DNA of 64,000 bases, from NCBI RefSeq assembly GCF_014190915.1, contig NZ_JACHVU010000001.1, forward strand, positions 620,001-684,000, in the 5' to 3' direction. This DNA comes from Mycolicibacterium iranicum (GTDB lineage: Bacteria; Actinomycetota; Actinomycetes; Mycobacteriales; Mycobacteriaceae). The notes below the pieces were generated by a model. The model made no database searches and was not told where the DNA came from. It worked only from the letters and a program-made list of their open reading frames with translations. Below, piece by piece: positions 60,358 through 64,000 of this stretch (positions are counted from its first letter, which is position 1; every line of letters starts with the position of its first letter). The translations under genes were made by a program, and so were the position numbers.

Positions 60358-61320
60358 GTGGACGTCTTCGGAGATCTGTGCCGTGGTGTGCGGGCGCACG
60401 GCTCGCTCTTCGGCAGCTCCACGCTGTCGGCGCCCTGGTCCCTGCACTTCGTGGACGGTGCACCGCTGACGTTGTGCACGGTCCTGGGCGGGCGGGGCTG
60501 GATCGTGCCGGACCACGGCGAACCTGTCGAACTGCGCGATCGTGACACCGTGGTGGTGCGCGGGCCGGAGACGTTCACGTTCGTCGACGAGGTCGGCACC
60601 CGGGCCGAGCCGGTGGCCTGCGGGGAGTTCTGCGCGACGCCCGACCAGGGCGGCACCCGCCATCGGCTCGGCTGGAACGACGGCGACAGCGGCGAATTCG
60701 GCACCACGACACTGATCGTCGGCGCATATCCCGTTCGCGGGGAGATCAGCCGCCGGCTGCTCGATGCACTGCCGACGGTGCTGCGCGTCGACGGAGGCGG
60801 TACCGGCGACGCCGTGCTCGACCATCTGGCCGCCGAGGTCGCACTCGACATTCCGGGTCAGCAGGTCGTGCTCGACAGGCTCCTGGACTGGATGCTGGTC
60901 TGCACGCTGCGCGAGTGGTTCGACCGGCCGGGCGGCGCGCCGCCGGCATGGTGGTCGGCGCAACGTGATCCGGTCGTCGGCGACGCGCTACGGCTCCTGC
61001 ACGCCGAACCCGCGGCGCCCTGGACCGTCTCCTCGCTCGCGGCGCGCACGGGGGTGTCGCGCTCGACGCTGGCCAAGCGGTTCGCCGATCTCGTCGGCGA
61101 GCCGCCGTTGAGCTACCTCACCGGGTGGCGGATGACGCTGGCCATGGATCTGCTGGTCGAACAGGACACGGCGACCGTCGGCGAGATCGCCCGTGCCGTC
61201 GGCTATCACGACCCGTTCACGTTCAGCGCGGCGTTCAAACGGGTGCGCGGCGCCAACCCGAGCGAGTTCCGGCGCACGGCGCTGCGCCGCCTGGACGCGG
61301 TGGCGCAATCCTGTCAATGA
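60358..61320 (+). CDS. AraC-family regulator with cupin sensor
   Basis: A 320-residue regulator. Residues ~10-190 resemble the Cupin_6 sensor (LHFVDGAPLTLCTVLGGRGW and RDRDTVVVRGPETFTF). The C-terminal DNA-binding part is AAPWTVSSLAARTGVSRSTL followed by YLTGWRMTLAMDLLVEQD and VGEIARAVGYHDPFTFSAAF. GTG 60358 has AAGGTGGG upstream. It is divergent from the NmrA-like gene, the usual target arrangement. Confidence 0.88.
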   Translation: MDVFGDLCRGVRAHGSLFGSSTLSAPWSLHFVDGAPLTLCTVLGGRGWIVPDHGEPVELRDRDTVVVRGPETFTFVDEVGTRAEPVACGEFCATPDQGGTRHRLGWNDGDSGEFGTTTLIVGAYPVRGEISRRLLDALPTVLRVDGGGTGDAVLDHLAAEVALDIPGQQVVLDRLLDWMLVCTLREWFDRPGGAPPAWWSAQRDPVVGDALRLLHAEPAAPWTVSSLAARTGVSRSTLAKRFADLVGEPPLSYLTGWRMTLAMDLLVEQDTATVGEIARAVGYHDPFTFSAAFKRVRGANPSEFRRTALRRLDAVAQSCQ

Positions 61321-61336
61321 CGAGAGGCACTGTGCC

Positions 61337-62263
61337 TCAGACGTTTTCGGTGCCATCCTGTGACAGGTGGGCCACGGCCTCGTGTAGCAGACCGGTCATC
61401 GTGGTCACCAGGTTGTTGGCCTGCTTCCCTCGTGAGTAGCTACGCAGGACGATGCGGCGGGTGCCGAGCCCAGGGACGTCGAGCGTCTCGATGCCGTCCT
61501 GCGACGCCCCCTGCAGCGCCAGCATCGGGATGAGTGCCATCCCTTCCCCGGCCGCGACCAGGGCGAGCGCGGTCTGCGTGGCGAAGTAGCGGTGCACGGT
61601 GGACTGGTTCATCCCGCTGGCGCGGCGCAGTCGCGCCACCGCGTGGGCGCTGGCACCGGAGAACCCCATGCCCAGCCACGGGAGGGCCAAGCGGCCCAGC
61701 TCGGCGACGTCGGAGGCCAGCGTGCCCGCCGGCACCACCAGCTTCCACGGCTCGTCGAGCAGGGGCACCTCGATCATGCCGGCCGGCACCCTCTTCGGAG
61801 AGTCCTCCGCGTCGAGTTCGACGATCGCGGCATCCAGGTCGCCGTCTTTGAGGGCGCGCATCAGGGGTTCGGGTTCGGACTCCACGACCTCGAAGTGCAC
61901 CCCGGGCAGTTGCCGTTTCCACTGCGCCAGCTGGGGGGCCACGACGACCGCCAGGAAGGACTGGAAGCCGCCCAGGCGCATGGTGCCCTGGATCTCGGCG
62001 TCCGCGCGCTCGAGCCGGACCTGCACCGAGGCCAGGGTCTGTTCGATCTGCAGGGCCGCCTCGGCGAGGGCGTGCCCTTCCGGTGTCAGCGCCGAGCCAT
62101 GGGTGGTGCGGGTCATCAGCACCCTGTCGGTCTCCCGCTCCAGCCGGGCGATCTGTTGGGACACAGCCGACGGGGTCATCTGCATCTCGTCCGCTGCGGC
62201 CAGCACTCCGCCGGCGCGCGCCACCGCGAGCAGATAACGGAGCCGTCGCGGGTCGATATCCAT
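61337..62263 (-). CDS. LysR-family regulator
   Basis: A 308-residue LysR protein. HTH: LRYLLAVARAGGVLAAADEM and TPSAVSQQIARLERE. The rest is the LysR substrate-binding domain (MRLGGFQSFLAVVVAPQLAQ). The divergent gene, 98 bp away, encodes a small membrane protein, the probable target. The effector is unknown. Confidence 0.88.
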   Translation of the reverse strand: MDIDPRRLRYLLAVARAGGVLAAADEMQMTPSAVSQQIARLERETDRVLMTRTTHGSALTPEGHALAEAALQIEQTLASVQVRLERADAEIQGTMRLGGFQSFLAVVVAPQLAQWKRQLPGVHFEVVESEPEPLMRALKDGDLDAAIVELDAEDSPKRVPAGMIEVPLLDEPWKLVVPAGTLASDVAELGRLALPWLGMGFSGASAHAVARLRRASGMNQSTVHRYFATQTALALVAAGEGMALIPMLALQGASQDGIETLDVPGLGTRRIVLRSYSRGKQANNLVTTMTGLLHEAVAHLSQDGTENV

Positions 62264-62361
62264 TCACAAATGCTAAACCGACAGTGCAATCTTATTCAAT
62301 TGTGTTTAACCCGTTCTGCCGTGATACTCGTTCGCGTCAACGAGTGCAAAGGTGGTGCGCA

Positions 62362-62673
62362 ATGATCGCGGCAGCCCTGGGGTGGGTGGGAACCGTGGGG
62401 ACGCTTCTTGCTTACCTGATGGTGAGTCGTGGTTGGCTGCAGTCGAATTCACGCCGCTACGCGGTGCTCAACATCGTCGGCGGGATGCTCGGCGGCAGCG
62501 CGGGCGCGCTCTACGGCGCGTGGCCCAGCGCGGTGTCGAACTTCGTCTGGGCCGCGGTGGGTGTCGTGACGGTGAACGCCGCATTGCGCAGAAAGACCGT
62601 CGTCCCCGCAACCCGCGTGACGGTGACGCACCACTGGTCCGGCCCACGGCAGGACTGCCTCTGTAGTCACTGA
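62362..62673 (+). CDS. CBU_0592-type small membrane protein
   Basis: A 103-residue protein with GWVGTVGTLLAYLMVSRGWL and YAVLNIVGGMLGGSAGALYG, three predicted membrane helices, and a basic tail ending in CLCSH. It matches the CBU_0592-like domain pattern. Role unknown. Likely under control of the divergent LysR. Confidence 0.75.
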   Translation: MIAAALGWVGTVGTLLAYLMVSRGWLQSNSRRYAVLNIVGGMLGGSAGALYGAWPSAVSNFVWAAVGVVTVNAALRRKTVVPATRVTVTHHWSGPRQDCLCSH

Positions 62674-62745
62674 GCGCCACCGACCGGCACGTCGCAGGCA
62701 GCGCCGAGGCGTAAAATTGCCAGACCATGTCCAGGTTGGCGACGG

Positions 62746-63900
62746 GTGGTGATGACAGTGGGTCGCGCACACGCTGTCGTCGACAGTGCCGCGGGGCTGG
62801 TCCCGTTCGGACATCTCGGTTGGGGATACCGGCACCGGCGCGAGTTCCTGCGCCGCGCCGCGGAATACGCCATCGACGGCCTGCGGTGCGGCCAGTACGT
62901 GATCTACGTCGCGGACGGTACACCGAGGACGCTGGCCGCCGAGGCCGATCAGCTGCGCGGTGAGCTCGCCGCCGATGTGGCCGACGGTCCGATCGAGGTG
63001 TCGGTGGTGTCGGATTTCTACGAATTCGTCGCCGGCACAGACGTCGTCGATCCCGAGGCCTCCGTGCGACGCCGCGTCGAGGCCACCGAGCGGGCGATCA
63101 GCGACGGTCACACCGGATTCCGCGCGATCGTCGACGCCACCGCGGTGTCGCGCACCCCCGAACAGACCGAGGCGTTCTCGGTGTTCGAGTACCTCGTCGA
63201 CCGGCAGATGGTGTCGCTCCCTGTCTCGGCGCTGTGCGCCTTCGACCGTGCCGGATCGACCACGGGATCGCCGGCACCGGTGTGCATGCACCCCTATGTC
63301 AACTCCACGGCCGCATTTCAGCTGTATGCGACCGACGATGCGGACCTCGCCGCCAGCGGCGAGATCGACAAGCACGGCAGCGTGCCGTTCACGCGCGACG
63401 TGCGGCGCATCTGGCGGCAGACCGGTCGACAGCACTTCGAGATCGACGGCACTGATCTGGCTGTCGCCGAGATCGACACACTGCGTGTTCTCGATACCGT
63501 GGCTCGCGACGACGGTGTGGAGGTCACCCTGCGCACCACCCACCCCGACGTCGCTGCAGTGGCCGCCGCCGGGGGAGACCTGACCCACCTGCGAACCGTG
63601 CTGACACCCGGGTCCGTCGCCCAGAACCGAGACGTCGACCTGATCGCCGAAGTCAGCCATCTGCGGACGAAACTGGCCAACGCACCCGCGATCGAACAGG
63701 CCAAGGGCATGCTGATGCAGGCTTACGGCCTGACCGACGACGACGCGTTCTGCCTGTTGAAGGTGATGTCGCAGCAGAACAACGCCAAGCTCCGCGACGT
63801 CGCCGGCCTTCTGGTCGAGAGGTGGAGATCGGACGGCCCGCGCCCCGACCGGGACGCCGCGACCGACTTCCTCCTGCAGATCCAGAACCTCCTCGGGTGA
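62746..63900 (+). CDS. MEDS-ANTAR RNA-binding regulator
   Basis: A protein of ~384 residues. Residues ~10-190 are a MEDS sensor domain (LGWGYRHRREFLRRAAEYAI and YVIYVADG). A STAS-like linker region follows, and the last ~75 residues are an ANTAR domain (AIEQAKGMLMQAYGLTDDDA, FCLLKVMSQQNNAKLRDVAG), which binds paired RNA hairpins to stop termination. The start is ambiguous: GTG 62746, GTG 62749 or ATG 62752. The stop codon lies in a duplicated 17-bp unit. Confidence 0.85.
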   Translation: MVMTVGRAHAVVDSAAGLVPFGHLGWGYRHRREFLRRAAEYAIDGLRCGQYVIYVADGTPRTLAAEADQLRGELAADVADGPIEVSVVSDFYEFVAGTDVVDPEASVRRRVEATERAISDGHTGFRAIVDATAVSRTPEQTEAFSVFEYLVDRQMVSLPVSALCAFDRAGSTTGSPAPVCMHPYVNSTAAFQLYATDDADLAASGEIDKHGSVPFTRDVRRIWRQTGRQHFEIDGTDLAVAEIDTLRVLDTVARDDGVEVTLRTTHPDVAAVAAAGGDLTHLRTVLTPGSVAQNRDVDLIAEVSHLRTKLANAPAIEQAKGMLMQAYGLTDDDAFCLLKVMSQQNNAKLRDVAGLLVERWRSDGPRPDRDAATDFLLQIQNLLG

Positions 63901-63925
63901 GACCCCTACTCGGGTGAGACCCCGC
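63892..63925. repeat. 17-bp direct duplication on a stop codon
   Basis: CTCGGGTGAGACCCCTA (63892) is followed directly by CTCGGGTGAGACCCCGC (63909). The first holds the TGA of the MEDS-ANTAR gene (63898-63900), and the second repeats it. It also overlaps the end of a minus-strand frame. Confidence 0.8.
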
Positions 63926-64000
63926 CCTCTTCGGATTCCGACGGCAGTGCCTCCGCACCCGGGGTGGCGGGGGTGGTCAAGACTTCCTCGGTCTCGTCCT
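63906..64000 (-). CDS. C-terminal end of a minus-strand gene, truncated by the window
   Basis: About 30 codons are visible before a TAG (63908-63906): DETEEVLTTPATPGAEALPS followed by ESEEGGVSPE. It is an acidic, Pro/Ser/Thr-rich tail. It is open to the window edge with codon use typical of this genome. The protein cannot be identified. Confidence 0.4.
   Translation of the reverse strand, partial: DETEEVLTTPATPGAEALPSESEEGGVSPE

Overview
The window looks like the chromosome of a fast- or environment-adapted mycobacterium (Mycobacterium/Mycolicibacterium-like). It is GC-rich with short intergenic gaps and frequent GTG starts. Its gene content is typical of that group: the atypical second type II topoisomerase pair (TopoN/TopoM), 19-kDa-antigen and LpqE-type lipoproteins, a DesA3-type acyl desaturase with its ferredoxin reductase, HadA/HadB-type mycolate dehydratases, a GT87 mannosyltransferase, a PGRS-type glycine-rich secreted protein and a MEDS-ANTAR regulator. 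No rRNA, tRNA, CRISPR array, insertion sequence or phage gene was seen.

Layout. 1-8.6 kb: topoM (cut by the window edge) and topoN, a penicillin-binding-like lipoprotein, an AraC regulator, envelope lipoproteins, a MarR regulator and an orphan SigF/SigB-family sigma factor. 8.9-11.4 kb: desaturase plus reductase. 11.4-16.6 kb: FAD monooxygenase, DHFR-like reductase, a remnant of a GyrI-like domain, and a minus-strand operon TetR / enoyl-CoA hydratase / CrtL-type lycopene cyclase, then a second TetR. 16.8-22.7 kb: the most striking region, a six-gene, translationally coupled operon encoding a complete mycosporine-like amino acid (UV sunscreen) pathway. Its order is HAD-like protein, MysA cyclase, MysB O-methyltransferase, MysC and MysD ATP-grasp ligases, and a TauD-type 2-oxoglutarate dioxygenase. 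It is divergent from the TetR gene, with a perfect 10-bp-arm palindrome between them. 22.7-29.4 kb: secreted proteins, a glyoxalase-like protein, a PGRS protein without a PE domain, a GT87 mannosyltransferase and a spore-photoproduct-lyase-like radical SAM enzyme. 29.4-36 kb: an acyltransferase broken by a single TGA, dienelactone hydrolase, a fused HadA/HadB dehydratase, malQ, a HadA paralogue and an amidohydrolase.

36-45 kb: F420-type nitroreductase and EVE proteins, then a four-gene signalling operon: REC-GAF-PAS-GGDEF-EAL protein, hybrid histidine kinase with three receiver domains, CheR, CheB. There are no other chemotaxis genes in view. 45-52.8 kb: GH6 cellulase, phospholipase-D-like protein, STAS protein, cyclase, a TetR facing a SnoaL/NmrA pair across two copies of a 17-bp operator, and an ammonium transporter. 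52.8-58 kb: a transmembrane Ser/Thr kinase with an extracellular Kelch propeller, convergent with an FHA-LuxR regulator, then small membrane proteins. 58-64 kb: DUF2236 oxygenase, a divergent NmrA/AraC pair, LysR, a CBU_0592-type membrane protein, MEDS-ANTAR, and the tail of a minus-strand gene.

How it works together (inference). The mys operon, lycopene cyclase, SPL-like repair enzyme and SigF-type sigma factor all lie within about 22 kb and could together serve light/UV protection. A second theme is short 15-17 bp tandem repeats; at three unrelated genes these sit exactly on the stop codon. Functions are assigned from motifs and remembered family sequences; no search was run.
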